From the NCBI GenBank assembly GCA_009823505.1, contig VZQC01010581.1, positions 717,609-781,608 on the forward strand: 64,000 nucleotides of DNA. Reading direction: 5' to 3'. Made by a program: the position numbers and the translations under genes. The notes beneath the pieces are model-generated. The model did not search any database. It worked only from the letters and a program-made list of their open reading frames with translations, and was not told the origin of the DNA. The stretch is from Rhizomys pruinosus. Taxonomy: Eukaryota > Chordata > Mammalia > Rodentia > Spalacidae. Shown here in pieces: positions 31,891 to 42,569 of the stretch. Each line of letters starts with the position of its first letter. Positions within the stretch are counted from its first letter, which is position 1.

Positions 31891-32424
31891 AAGTCGTGGG
31901 GTGAGGAAGGGCGGGCAGTCAGGTGGAAGGGTATATCCCTATGCTGGGTCACAGAAGCTGCTGGGATTTTATTCTCAGCAAAGTAGACAGCCACAGGAAG
32001 GCTCGTGCCTCAGGCAGAGGAGTGGCCTTGTCTAAGCTCCTTCTGGCTTCCCTGTGGAGAAGGAACTGTGATAGTAGAAGGGGTAGATGGAAGCAGGGAG
32101 AAGCTGTTGTGTTCCATGTTCCAGGAGGGAGGTGCTAGGACTCGTGGGGCTAAGGTTGGACTGGTCGAGGTGAGAGAAGAGGTGGGATTTTGGATGTATC
32201 ATGAAGAGGTCACCGAAAGTTCTGCTGGGCTGATGGCCTGTGTGAGGGTCCAACTTGGTTATCTGGGCAAATGAGAGAATGAGGCTATTGTTGGGAGAAG
32301 ACAGCATTTTTCTAGTTTGAGATGCCAATGGGATATCCATAAGGAGTAACATTTTGGGAGTTGGATGTGGTGAGCTTGAAGCTCTGGAAAGATAGGGCTT
32401 AAAGATTTATTTTTAATTGGGGGA
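31891..32424. other. Unique sequence
   Basis: Opposed short frames only; nothing recognised. Confidence 0.45.
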
Positions 32425-32560
32425 GGCAGACTGGAGAGGTGCCTCAGATGGCCATGCAAACCCAAGGACCTGAGTTTGGATCCCAACCCATGTAAAGCCA
32501 GGCACAGTAGCATTTGCCTGCAAGTCCATGCTTCTAAACAGGGATGAGAGGTGGGGATCC
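32425..32560 (+). mobile_element. B3/B4-class SINE fragment
   Basis: 'agactggagaggtgcctcag', 'gacctgagtttggatccc' and 'gccaggcacagtagc'. Confidence 0.45.
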
Positions 32561-32579
32561 CCCCTTAGTACAACAGCAA

Positions 32580-32606
32580 TGACAGGGAGGGAGGGAGGGA
32601 GGGAGG

Positions 32607-32638
<32 letters not shown>
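32580..32638. repeat. (GGGA)n/(GA)n microsatellite
   Basis: Purine array. Confidence 0.9.
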
Positions 32639-32641
<3 letters not shown>

Positions 32642-32649
32642 TCCTGGAG

Positions 32650-32751
32650 TTCATGTCTTCAACCTTAATCCCAGTATTCAGGTGGCAGAGGGAGGCAGAT
32701 CTCTGTGAGATGGAGGCCAGCCTTGTCTACATAGCAAGTTTCAGGCCAGCT

Positions 32752-32752
<1 letters not shown>
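32650..32752 (+). mobile_element. B1 fragment
   Basis: 'accttaatcccagtattcagg' through 'agtttcaggccagctt'. Confidence 0.6.

Positions 32753-32791
<39 letters not shown>
32753..32791. repeat. (GAT)n microsatellite
   Basis: Thirteen triplets. In antisense it would read as a His run, which is a by-product. Confidence 0.9.
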
Positions 32792-32792
<1 letters not shown>

Positions 32793-32849
32793 GGTCATAG
32801 GGCCATGGAAAGTGTGTGAAGCTATAGTACAGTCTGAGAACTTAGGCAA

Positions 32850-33190
32850 AGAGATGAAAGCTGATCCCTGGGGAGATCTGATGAGGGAGATGGAGAAGCG
32901 GTTGGAAGCTGAGCCCTGGGGAGATCTGATGAGGGACATGGAGAAGCGGTTGGAAGCTGAGCCCTGGGGAGATCTGATGAGGGAGATGGAGAAGCGGTTG
33001 GAAGCTGAGCCCTGGGGAGATCTGATGAGGGAGATGGAGAAGCCGTTGGAAGCTGAGTCCTGGGGAGATCTGATGAGGGAGATGGAGAAGGGGTTGGAAG
33101 CTGAGCCCTGGGGAGATCTGATGAGGGAGATGGAGAAGGGGTTGGAAGCTGAGTCCTGGGGAGATCTGATGAGGGAGATGGAGAAGTGAT
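32850..33190. repeat. Minisatellite, 48-bp unit, ~7 copies
   Basis: Tandem units start at 32,881, 32,929, 32,977, 33,025, 33,073, 33,121 and 33,169. The period is exactly 48 bp (16 codons), so frames stay open on both strands. The plus-strand frame (32,812-33,189) repeats a 16-residue acidic/basic motif beginning MREMEK. I see no evidence of real expression. Confidence 0.95.
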
Positions 33191-33304
33191 TGAAGGAGAC
33201 TGACAGGAAGTCTCTGAACACGCCCTGCGGGAAGTGCCCACAGGTGGGTTCCACTAAGAACCCGAGGAAAGTGAATTCATAGTCTTTGATCTGGTCTGGT
33301 GTCC

Positions 33305-33935
33305 TACTTAGTTTTCTATTGCTGTGATCAAATGACTCAGAGTAAAACCAGCTTGGGAAGGAAAGGGGTTGGCTTTCGTGTCCAGGTCACAGTTCATCAC
33401 TGAAGAAAGCCAAGGCAGGAACTCAGGGTGGCAGCTAGAGGCAGGAACTGAAACACAGACCATGGAGAAGTGGAAGAACACTGCTTACTGGCTTGCCCCC
33501 CTGGCCCATGTCCAGCCTACTTTCCCCTCCCAGGGGTGGCACCACCCACAGTGGGATGGGCCCTCCCACCTCACTCAACAATCAACAAAACTCCTCAAAG
33601 GGCCTAGAAAGATGGCTCAGTGGTTAAAAGTATTGGCTGCTTTTGCAGAGGTCCTAGGTTCTATTCCCAGCACCCACATGGCAGCTAACAATCATCTGTA
33701 ACTCCAGTTCCACGGGAATCTGATGCCCTCTCCTGACCTCCCTGGGCATTGCACATGGTGCACTTAGATACAGGTGGGCAGTACATTTATGCATATAAAT
33801 TAAAACATAAAATATTGTTAAAAAGAAAACGCCTCATACACATGTCTGCAAGCCAGTTGGATGGAGGAAATTCCCAGCCGATTTTCCCTCTTCTGAGACA
33901 CGTCAGATTCACAATCAAAGCCAACCATGCATGAG
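33305..33935 (-). mobile_element. MaLR/URR-type repeat split by a B2
   Basis: The reverse strand of the repeat seen at 34.2 and 49.3 kb ('ttctattgctgtgatcaaatgactc', 'caggtcacagttcatcactga', 'ggtggcaccacccacagtggg'). It continues after the B2 at about 33,826. Confidence 0.65.
33601..33825 (+). mobile_element. B2 SINE (nested)
   Basis: Complete plus-strand B2. 'aaaac.cctca' flanks it on both sides. Confidence 0.85.
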
Positions 33936-34127
33936 TCACGAGCAACTCCAATAAGGGCCTGTTCAGAGTCAGGTCATTAAAGCTTGATGAGTATGAACTG
34001 TGTGATTTACTTTTCTGTGAAAGGAGCTAGCATGGGGACACAGGAGGTACTGACATTACTTTTCACTGTATATCCTTTGGAGCATCTTTTGCACTGTGTA
34101 CCAGGTACTTATAAAAAACCCTGCATC

Positions 34128-34168
34128 AAACAAAACAAAACAAAACAAAACAACAGAACAAAACAAAA
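34128..34168. repeat. (AAAAC)n microsatellite
   Basis: Pentanucleotide run. Confidence 0.9.
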
Positions 34169-34204
34169 CTCCAGTGGTAGAAGATGGTGACATCAAATAT
34201 TCTT

Positions 34205-34630
34205 TGGAGACTGTGCTGGATAGCTTTAGTGTCAACTTGACACACCTGGGTTGAGGGAGCCTCAACTGGGGAATTGGCTCCATTGGATTGGCCTGTGGCC
34301 ACATCTGTGGAGTATTGTCTTGATGGCCGAGCAGTGTGGGAAGGCCCAGCCCACAATGAGTTGGTGCCACCCTGGGCAAGTTGTTGTGTACCATATAAGA
34401 AGGTGGGCTGGGCATGAGCCAGGGGAGCAAGCCAGTGAACAGTATTCCTCCATGGCCTGTGCATCAGCTCCTGCCTCCAGGTTCCTGCCCTGAGTTCCTG
34501 CCCCAAGGCAGGAACACTCCCTGAGTGATGAACTGTGACCCAGGAGGTGTAAGCTGAATAACCCTTTCTTCCCCAAGTTGGTGTCGGTCAGAGTGTTTTG
34601 ACAGAGCAATGGAAGACAAACTAGAACAGG
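34205..34630 (+). mobile_element. MaLR/URR-type rodent repeat, near complete
   Basis: Begins near 'gctttagtgtcaacttgacac', contains 'aggcccagcccacaatgagttggtgcc', 'ggttcctgccctgagttcc' and 'aagctgaataaccctttcttcccc', and ends 'gcaatggaagacaaactag'. It is the best preserved copy of this family here. Confidence 0.65.
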
Positions 34631-34954
34631 GATGGCTATGGTGGGGGTAGTAGAGACTCAAGAAGAAAGAGTATGAGATGTTTGTTTCAAGGGACAGAGA
34701 AATAGATTCCCAGGTCAGCGTGCCAGGTGAGTACCTACCTGAAGTTTAAGGTTATGAACTTGAAGAGTAGTGTTGTAAGTAGGAGGTTTCTTTGAGAACA
34801 AAGGTCAGATTATATCCCCTCCAGTGGGTCCCTGGAGGGTGCTTTGAGTCTTCTCCACCTGGGAGATCTTTCCATAGTGGTCCTTTGACTCCTTGGTAGT
34901 GGCAAGGAAGCACAACAAATGGGACAGAACAAAGACAACCTCCTGGTGCTTAGG

Positions 34955-35250
34955 TAAAGTTAGTGGGTAAAATTCTTTCTGCAATCATGAGAACCTGAGT
35001 TCAGATCCCTAGCATCTATTTAAAAACAAGGTATGGTGATACATGCTAGTGATCCCCAGGCCAAGGGGAACAGAGACAGGGTGGGTTGGCCAGCCTAGTG
35101 AAAGGCCCTGTCTCAAAAGGTGGAGAATGGTAGAGAAAGATGCCCAACATTGAACTCTGGCCTTCACATGCTTCTGTATGTGCCTAAACCTACATCTGTA
35201 TACACACACACATAAACACATACACACCCACATAATACACACATGCAAAA
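34955..35250 (+). mobile_element. Long B3/B4-class composite SINE
   Basis: 'gagaacctgagttcagatccc', B1-like middle ending 'ggccctgtctcaaaagg', and a CA-rich tail. Confidence 0.55.
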
Positions 35251-35514
35251 GAAGAGGGGCAGCTGGACACAAAGAAAGGTAGCTCTTGGAAAAGTTTTGG
35301 TAATGGGGCAATGGAGTATGTTGGGAAGGGGACAGACTCAAGGGCTTTTAAGTGTTGGCTTTGGTTATTGTCCCATTGCTAGTGATAATGGTGTGTCATT
35401 GGGCTGTTAAAGAGCCAAGAATTGTCAGACCATGGGGCAGCCCTGAGGGGACCCAAGAAGTACTGCCATTTCGAGATACAACAAAATAGAAGAGATGAGT
35501 TAGAATGATGTTTA

Positions 35515-35715
35515 ATTGGGTTAGAGATGCAGCTCAGTAGGTGGAGTGCTTGCTTAGCATGTGTGGAGCCCTGGGCTCATTCTCAGCACCATATAAACAG
35601 TACCGATAATTGCAGAACTCAAGGTGGAGGCAGGAGGATCAGCAATTCAAGGTACCTTTAGTCACATCCTGAGTTCAAGGCCAGCCTTGGCTACAAGAGA
35701 TATTTTTTAAAAGGG
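35515..35715 (+). mobile_element. B4 SINE
   Basis: ID-like head ('gagatgcagctcagtagg...gtggagccctgggctc') and B1-like end ('gttcaaggccagccttggctac'). Confidence 0.65.
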
Positions 35716-35721
35716 TGACTG

Positions 35722-35833
35722 AAGCCAGGCATGGTAGCACAGACTTGTAATCCCAGCACTTAGGAGGTAGAGGCAGTAGGGTCAGGAGCTCAAGGCCAGC
35801 CTAGACCATGAGACTGTGTCTCAAAACAAAAAT
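35722..35833 (+). mobile_element. B1 SINE, partial
   Basis: 'gccaggcatggtagcac' to 'gactgtgtctcaaaac'. Confidence 0.75.
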
Positions 35834-35844
35834 ATGGAATTTGT

Positions 35845-35977
35845 GCCAGGCGTGGTGGCACATGTCTTTAATCCTGGCACTTGGGAAGCAGAGGCAGGTG
35901 AATCTCTGTGAGTTTAAGGCCAGCCTGGTCTAGAGAGTGAGTTTCAGGACAGCCGGATTGGCAGAGAGACACTTGCT

Positions 35978-36012
<35 letters not shown>

Positions 36013-36022
36013 AACAAAAAAA
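35845..36022 (+). mobile_element. B1 SINE with TSD
   Basis: Complete B1 with long A-tail. 'atggaatttg' is duplicated on both sides. Confidence 0.9.
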
Positions 36023-36051
36023 AATGGAATTTGCACAGTTGAAGTGGTTAT

Positions 36052-36276
36052 CTTTTTTTTTTTTATTTATTTTATTATGTGTATGAATGTACTGTCTGCA
36101 TGTAGGTCTGTGCACCCATGTCATGCAATGCCGCGGAGGTCAGAAAAGGGTGTCAGATTCCCCTGGAGCTGGAGTTAAAGACGGTTCTCAGCAGCCATGT
36201 GGGTGCTGGGGATTGAACCCGGGTCCTTGGCAAGAGCAGTCAGTGCTTTTAACTGCTAGGCCATCTCTCCAGCCCT
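36052..36276 (-). mobile_element. B2 SINE with TSD
   Basis: Minus-strand B2 flanked by 'tgaagtggttatctttt' on both sides. Confidence 0.95.
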
Positions 36277-36399
36277 GAAGTGGTTATCTTTTATATATAT
36301 TATAATTCATTAAACTTGAGGGAATAAGGACTGACAGCTCTATCCGTAGGCCCTCAATAAATAATTATTGGGTGAATGCAAAATCTCTTAGCCAACAAA

Positions 36400-36625
36400 G
36401 TGCAGGGAATGCAGCTCTTTAGTACAGCACTTGCCCAGCATACCCAGAACCTTGGGTCCCATCCCCAGCAAATAAACAAATAACAAATAGTTTCCCAACT
36501 GCTAAACATTTCAACTCAAGTGAAAGCATAACTTATACTTTATTTTAGGGGCTAGGGATATCCCCAGTGATAGAACACATTCATATCATGTACAAGACCC
36601 TGGATTTGATGCTTGGCACAAGAGC
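36400..36625 (+). mobile_element. Two ID/B4-like fragments
   Basis: 'ggaatgcagctctttagtacag' (36,400-36,470) and 'ggggctagggatatccccagtg' (36,548-36,625) resemble ID/B4 heads. Confidence 0.45.
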
Positions 36626-37239
36626 CCATGCAGACTCCTCCTCTTCCATCTGTGCCACCCAATGTCTCATCTTGTTTCCCTTTTGTTGGCTCTAGGCATC
36701 TCTGCTGACCACACTTGGGACAGAGTAACTGCCCTCTAATGTGGGGTAGGTGGCAGAAGAGCTGGCCACATTTCTCACAATGAAATTTCCCTTTCTCATA
36801 ATCGGAAGGACAGTGGGGCGCTGGAGTCCTCTATTCTCATTCAGGTGGCCTTCCTGCTGATCCTTTATTTGTAGTTTCCACCCTCAGCACCCAGGTAACC
36901 CAGTTCCTCTGTGTCTCTTCAGGCCCAGGGGCAAGCTGCCTGCTGGCTCTCGCTAGATTCCACACGGTACCAGGCATTATGTTCCCAATAGCCCCATCAT
37001 CCCAGCTTCTGCTCCAACTGTCTCTGCTTCTTCCTCCTCCCTCAGAGATGAGCTACCCTGTCTCTGCAGGGTCAGCTTGCATGCCACCTCAGCTACATCC
37101 ACCCACTGTATCATCCTGACCTCTTACCTCCCACTTCCCTCTCTTCCCATCCCTACCACGTGCCTCTTGGTCTCAGTGTTCTCATTGTGTTTCTATAGTG
37201 TTGGCCCCAGTCACTTCTGTCAACCCATCTGACTATGTC
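36626..37239. other. Unique sequence
   Basis: C/T-rich sequence with no recognised gene. Confidence 0.45.
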
Positions 37240-37602
37240 CCAGTGTTAAGTGGGGTCACCTGCCACTCCTTAAATATCTGCAGGACAAAGTCCAAATTCC
37301 ACAGCATGGGCTTTTCCAGTTCCCCATTACCTCTCTGTTTACCACCCTGCAGATCCTCCCAGGCACAGCCTCTCTGCCTCCCCTTGGAAATCAAGCCACC
37401 ATTGCTGTCCCTGATCTAGCCTTGGGAGTGGGATTCCCTCCCCATACTCTATGAACTCTGCTCTCCAGCCTGAGGGTACTTACTACCTATTGGCAGCCTG
37501 TACCAGGCCTGCACAGAATAGTGTGTTCACTCCCTGAAAGCCTGTGTTAAGTGACTTGGTTATCCTCCCCTAAAGCTCTAGAAGAATGTGGTGGGACTGG
37601 AA
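37240..37602 (+). mobile_element. L2 LINE 3' region
   Basis: 'caggacaaagtccaaattcc', 'cagcatgggcttttcc' and 'catactctatgaactctgctctccagcc' match L2 in plus orientation. It leads straight into the 78-bp array. Confidence 0.65.
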
Positions 37603-37995
37603 TAATGCTGACTGGACCTGTATGGATGAAGCTGGGACCCACTGCCTAGCACAGGGCCTGGGCATGGCAGAGGTTCTATTAAATGGTGACTGGACCTGTA
37701 TAGGTGAAGCTGGGACCCACTGCCTAGCATAGGGCCTGGGCATGGCAGAGGTTCTATTAAATGGTGCCTGGACCTGTATAGGTGAAGCTGGGACCCACTG
37801 CCTAGCACAGGGCCTGGGCATGGCAGAGGTTCTATTAAATGGTGACTGGACCTATATGGGTGAAGCTGGGACTCACTGCCTAGCACAGGGCCTGGGCATG
37901 GCAGAGGTTCTATTAAATGGTGACTGGACCTGTATGGGTGAAGCTGGGACCCACTGCCTAGCACAGGGCCTGGGCATGGCACAGGTTCTATTAAA
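37603..37995 (+). repeat. Minisatellite, 78-bp unit, ~5 copies, from an L2/MIR tail
   Basis: Units begin near 37,603, 37,681, 37,759, 37,837 and 37,915. Each contains 'ctgcctagcacagggcctgggcatgg' followed by 'ttctattaaat', which resembles the conserved L2/MIR 3' tail ('cctagcacagtgcctggcac...aataaat'). The period equals 26 codons, so both strands stay open. Confidence 0.9.
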
Positions 37996-38659
37996 TGCTT
38001 GTCAGAGGTGTGCAGCTTTGAATAAAGTGGACCAAATGATCAGAAAGACCCATCAGTTGGTCTAACCAATACTTCCCATTCATGCCCCAGCAGTTCACAA
38101 AAGAGGCTGACATCCCCAAGGGACAGAGACTTGTCCAAGATCAAACAGTGGCTTTCTTCTCCCCAAAAGATGAAAGGCAGATGTCTTCCTTCCTGCCTAT
38201 GATTGCCTCCTTTCCAGAATCTACAGAGGTGAGCTGGCTGCCAGGAGCAGTGATACTTATTGCTAACACCCTATTTAACTCCACAAAGGATGCCACTGTT
38301 GGGTGTGTTCAAGCATCAACTTGCTTGTCTCCCATGAACCAGAAAAGACAGGAACAGGTATTTCCTCCATCGTGCAAACTGAGGCATCAGGGACTTAAGT
38401 TATAGAAGTTACATGGCAGGACTGTGCTAGAGTCCAGATGGAACTCTGGCTTAGTGGATCCCAAGACAGAAGCACCCTCAGACACCAGGTCCAGTATCAG
38501 GAAAGACTGGAAAGCAGCATCTGAGGAGGCTAGAAGGACAGTGTGTTCTATGTGAAGGATGGATGGAAGCCCCTGATAGCACTTTGGACAGACCAAATAG
38601 GACTTTAAAGCAGAGATGAAGAGGCCTCTTTCCCAGACACTCTATTAGAACACTGAACA
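37996..38659. other. Unique/ancient sequence with MIR-like traces
   Basis: Weak reverse MIR similarity at about 38,365-38,455 ('aaactgaggcatcaggg') and 38,100-38,150. No gene recognised. Confidence 0.4.
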
Positions 38660-38660
38660 G

Positions 38661-38661
<1 letters not shown>

Positions 38662-38710
<49 letters not shown>

Positions 38711-39028
38711 CGTGCATATGCATGCACTTGTGCAGATGCATACATATGCATGGGTGGGGGCAGAGGATACTTTGAGTGTCATTCTTCAGAAGCCAGCCAC
38801 CTCTTTTGAGAAAGAGTCTTCATTGGCCTGGAACTCACTATGTAGACCATGGTGGCCTTGATCTCACAGGGATTCCTCCTACCCGACTTTGCCTCTGGGA
38901 TCAAAGGTGTGCACCACCATACCGGGCCTCACTTTTGACTTTGTTATGTGGGTTCTGGAGATCTCAACTCAAGTATTCATGCTTACATGCAGCAAGCAAT
39001 TTACCAACTGAGCTATCTCACCAGCATC
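38662..39028 (-). mobile_element. Long B3/B4-class composite SINE with (GT)n tail
   Basis: GT/GC run, B1-like middle ('cactatgtagaccatggtgg') and tRNA-like head ('aactgagctatctcaccagc'). Confidence 0.65.
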
Positions 39029-40065
39029 AGCACAGGCCTTTTTGCATGTCTGTCTTGGCAGGTCTCAAACCTGAAAGTAGATCTAGAAGGGCTTCTGTTT
39101 GAGTGAGGGAGAGATAGGGTCCAAATGAGAGGTCAGGCCATGCCCAGAGCTCCCCTTCCTCTGAATCAGAACATTCAACACTACTGTCACAGAGCCTGGA
39201 GCTTTTCTGCCCCTGACTGTGCCTACCTCTCTCAGCCATGGCTGCAGATGTTAAGCTGGAGAAAGTCTGGATATGTTCTTATGTCCATCAAGCTTCTCTG
39301 TGGCCCAGTCTTGGCCTTGTGGTCCTGCTGCTTTTGTACTGTTACATAAGGCTGCTTGCATTTCCTCTGTGCCTGGTTCACACTGCTCCTGTCCTGGCAT
39401 GTTTTTCAAGCCTGTACTCTCTTATAGGGAACTTACACTTTGGGCTAGGCTGTAGCTTGTGTGAGAGAGCCTGGCATTCGTAAAACCAGGGAAAAGGGGG
39501 AAGAAGGGGGAAGAGGAAGATGGAGGAGGAAGGAGAGGAGGAGGAGGAAGAGGAAGAGGAGAAGGAAGAAGAGGAAGAGGAGTGTGTGCAGGGGAGGAGG
39601 GTGCGTTTTACCATTTTTCAAAACTTAACTCACTAGCATCTTTTTCCACAGATCTTCCCAACGTTCCTCAAACCCAAAATGGTATTTCCCTTCATTAAAT
39701 TCTAGGGCACTTTATCCCATACTGACCTTCTTAAGGTCCCTCATTGCTCTTCAAGTGTATATTGCTTGTAAGAGCAATGACGGTGCCTTCATTGAGTCCA
39801 CACCTGCTGTAGGACTAAAACACCCTGTACTTGTCTGGTGAACAGTGTATACATATTGGATTTCAGTGGATGCCTGAACCGATTCCTGAAATCAACAAGA
39901 AATAACCTGTTCCAGAGGCACTTGCTTAATATTAATGGAGAGCACCACCTGATTTGGTGCAGATTGATTACCCAAAATTTAAAACCAAGGCAAAAAGATT
40001 ACTCTGTGTCCTTTAAAAGTCTCCCTAGACCTCATCTGATTTATTCACCATTGATTATAGCCTGG
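39029..40065. other. Unique sequence with a GA-rich tract
   Basis: A purine tract at 39,488-39,600. A short hydrophobic frame at 39,238-39,483 has a good start context but no known motif. Confidence 0.45.
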
Positions 40066-40281
40066 ATTTTGAACAACAACAACAACAACAAAACAAAAAA
40101 CAAGCCCTAAAGGTCTAGCTTGATTGCCCTGTAGGACATAACCTGTGTTGTATCTAAGTCCACATATCTTTCCAGAATTTTCCTTTCATTGCCTGAGTAC
40201 AATGATGCCTGATGGTGTCTATCCATTCAGTCTTGGCCAGCTGGCTCAATTCTTTGCTCATGAGCTAAACAAATCTTTAAA

Positions 40282-40503
40282 AAATTTAAAATGATTTATT
40301 TTTATTTTATGTGTATTAGTGTTTTGCCTGAATGTAAGTGTACCTGTGTTGTGCAGTGCCTGGGGAGGCCAGGAGAGGATATCAGATCTCCTTGGACTAG
40401 AGTTATGGATGGTTGTTAGCCATCATGTGGGTACTGGGAACCAAGCCTAGGTTCTCTGTAAGAGAAGCCAGTGGTCTTAACAACTGAGCCGTCTCTCTGG
40501 CCT
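40282..40503 (-). mobile_element. B2 SINE
   Basis: Minus-strand B2 from 'gatttatttttattttatgtgtat' to 'gagccgtctctctggcc'. Confidence 0.85.
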
Positions 40504-40668
40504 CTAAACAAAGCTTTGACCCATATCCACCTCATATCTGTATGAGAATGATGCTTAAACAGTTTGAAAATTAAGCTTTGCTATAACCTTTGGAACATAG
40601 TAGAACTATCTGTGGGGCACACTGTTAGGCCCACCGCCCCTCAGTATTTGGGGTGAGGATCTGTTGCC

Positions 40669-40825
40669 CCTTCCTTCCTTCCTTCCTTCCTTCCTTCCTT
40701 CCTTCCTTCCTTCCTTCCTTCCTTCCTTCCTTCCTTCTTCCTTCCTTCATTCTTTCCTTCCTCCTTCCTTCCTTTCTCTCCTCTCTCCTCTTTTCCTTTC
40801 TTTTCTTTTCCTTTTCTTTTCTTTT
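40669..40825. repeat. (CTTC)n array
   Basis: About 70 bp of pure CTTC, then imperfect CT/TTTC sequence. Confidence 0.95.
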
Positions 40826-40890
40826 GAGATAAGGTCTTGCTCTAAGGCCCTGGCTAGGCTGGAACTTACAGTATAACCAGGCTGGCCTTT
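40826..40890 (-). mobile_element. B1 fragment
   Basis: 'gagataaggtcttgctctaagg...aggctggcct' only. Confidence 0.5.
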
Positions 40891-41312
40891 TGCCACATGT
40901 TCAGAGGACTGACTTGTAGCCATCTCCAGAGCCACAGTACCTCTTGGCCTCTGCTGAGACATGACTACCCTCCTACAGCCCACCTCTGTTGCTACCATGG
41001 GACATGACTGTGTCCTAACTCTAGGTTATCAGAGAGACCACAAGAACATTTACAAACCACAACGTGGGGTTCATGCAAGAGTAATGTGATTTGAGAGGTC
41101 TGGAGTGAGAATGAAAAGATGGCTCTGAGTGGCTGGGCCACCTGTGGGCAATGTGCACAGCAAGGGAGGGCATGCCAGGTCAGCACAACTTCTCTGGAGC
41201 CACCTGCCTTCTGGGCTACAGCTTCATGCACTGTTAAATTAAGCTTTCAAAATTCCTACCTACTCTTTATTAATTCATTGGATAATAGAAACTACTAAAG
41301 ATTACTGCAGCT
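40891..41312. other. Unique sequence
   Basis: No gene or repeat recognised. Confidence 0.45.
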
Positions 41313-41570
41313 GGGGCTGGAGAGATGGCCTAGCGGTTAAAAGCGCCGACCGCTCTTACAGAGGACCCGGGTTCAATCCCCAGCACCCACATGGCGGCCG
41401 AGAACCGTCTGAAACTCCAATTCCAGGAGAACTCCAGTTCCAGGGGAATCCGACACCGTCTTCTGACCTCCGCGGCATTGCACGACACGGGTGCACAAAC
41501 TTGCATGCAGACAGTACATTCATACACATACAGAAATAAATAAAATTAATAAAAAAAATTTTAGAAAAAA
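41313..41570 (+). mobile_element. Young B2 SINE with 17-bp internal duplication
   Basis: CpG-rich head ('gcgccgaccgctcttac') and a 17-bp tandem duplication at 41,413-41,429 / 41,430-41,446. Flanked by 'aagattactgca' and 'aagattaccgca'. The same duplication is in the B2 at 55.9 kb. Confidence 0.95.
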
Positions 41571-42001
41571 AAAAGATTACCGCAACTATGTCTCCATTAA
41601 GTAATTACAGCCTAAGAGCACCACAAGAGCCCATTAGGGAGGAGGTAGAAGCCTGCTTTCCTCCCTGGCTGCACATGGTCCAAGCCCACAAGGGCACATG
41701 GGGACAATGTGAAGACTTGCCTGCCACAGCCCTGTGCCAGCGTGGATGGTTTGGCAAGTAGGGTACAGGCTGTATATGTGGCAAGCAGAACAGGGAAGCT
41801 AGATTCCTTTGAACACTGAGCAGCCTGCACATCTGGATACAGCAGCCCTGGTCTACCAGCTACATTCCTATTCTCCATTCAATGTGTGAATTCCTGTCAC
41901 AAGAGCCTAATGTTTCCCATACCTTTAAAGCATCCCTGTATCTACTCAGTCCTCACAACAACCCTGTGAGACTAGTCGTGTTGCTACTATTGTTCCATTT
42001 T
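41571..42001. other. Unique sequence
   Basis: No gene or repeat recognised. Confidence 0.45.
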
Positions 42002-42016
42002 AAAGATGAAGAAACT

Positions 42017-42255
42017 GGGGCTGGAAAGATGGCTCAGCGGTTAAGAGCACTTACTGCTCTTACAGAGGACCATGGTTCGATTCCAGCACCCATGTGGTGG
42101 CTAAGAACTGTCTTTAAGCCAGGCATGGTGGCACATGCCTTTAATCCTAGCACTTGGGAGGCAGAGACAGGTGGATCTCTGTGAGTTCAAGGCCAGCCTG
42201 GTCTACAGAGTGAGTTCCAGGACAGCTAGGGAGACCCTGTCTCCAAAAAAAAAAG
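42017..42255 (+). mobile_element. Composite SINE B2-head/B1 (copy 6), with TSD
   Basis: B2 head to '...aagaactgtctttaa' (42,117), then B1 from 'gccaggcatggtggc' (42,118). 'gatgaagaaact' at 42,005-42,016 recurs at 42,256-42,267, flanking the entire composite. Confidence 0.9.
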
Positions 42256-42428
42256 GATGAAGAAACTAAAGCTGAAAGACACAAAATGACTTGCCAGTAT
42301 TATCTGGCAGATGGGTGATAGGGCCAGTTCTTGGTATCATTCACTCCCTTACCACAGCTGTAAAGTGGTTTGGGGTGGGGAAGGGGCATGTATCTTATTG
42401 GGAAAGATTTCCATCTTGTCACTAGGCC

Positions 42429-42562
42429 AAGAGACAGGGTCTCCCTGTAGCTGCAGCTGCCCTGAAACTCACTATGTAGACCAGGTTGGCCTTGAACCCT
42501 ATGATCCTCCTATCTCTGCCTCCTGAATGCTGGGATTACAGGTGTGTGACACCGTGCTTGAC
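42429..42562 (-). mobile_element. B1 SINE
   Basis: 'gagacagggtctccctgtagctgcagctg' through 'gtgtgacaccgtgcttg'. Confidence 0.8.
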
Positions 42563-42569
42563 TAGGAAA

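Noticed and set aside
32850..33190. Possible CRISPR-like array
   Set aside because: The units are contiguous with no unique spacers, in a rodent genome; it is a minisatellite.
32727..33254. 175-codon minus frame with a His run
   Set aside because: It is the antisense of (GAT)n and the 48-bp tandem array; openness follows from the period being a multiple of 3.
37578..37982. 134-codon repetitive frame
   Set aside because: It comes from the 78-bp L2-tail minisatellite, also a multiple of 3.
39238..39483. 81-codon hydrophobic frame with a strong start context (gccATGG)
   Set aside because: There is no known motif, overlapping frames exist in two phases, and no gene context supports it.
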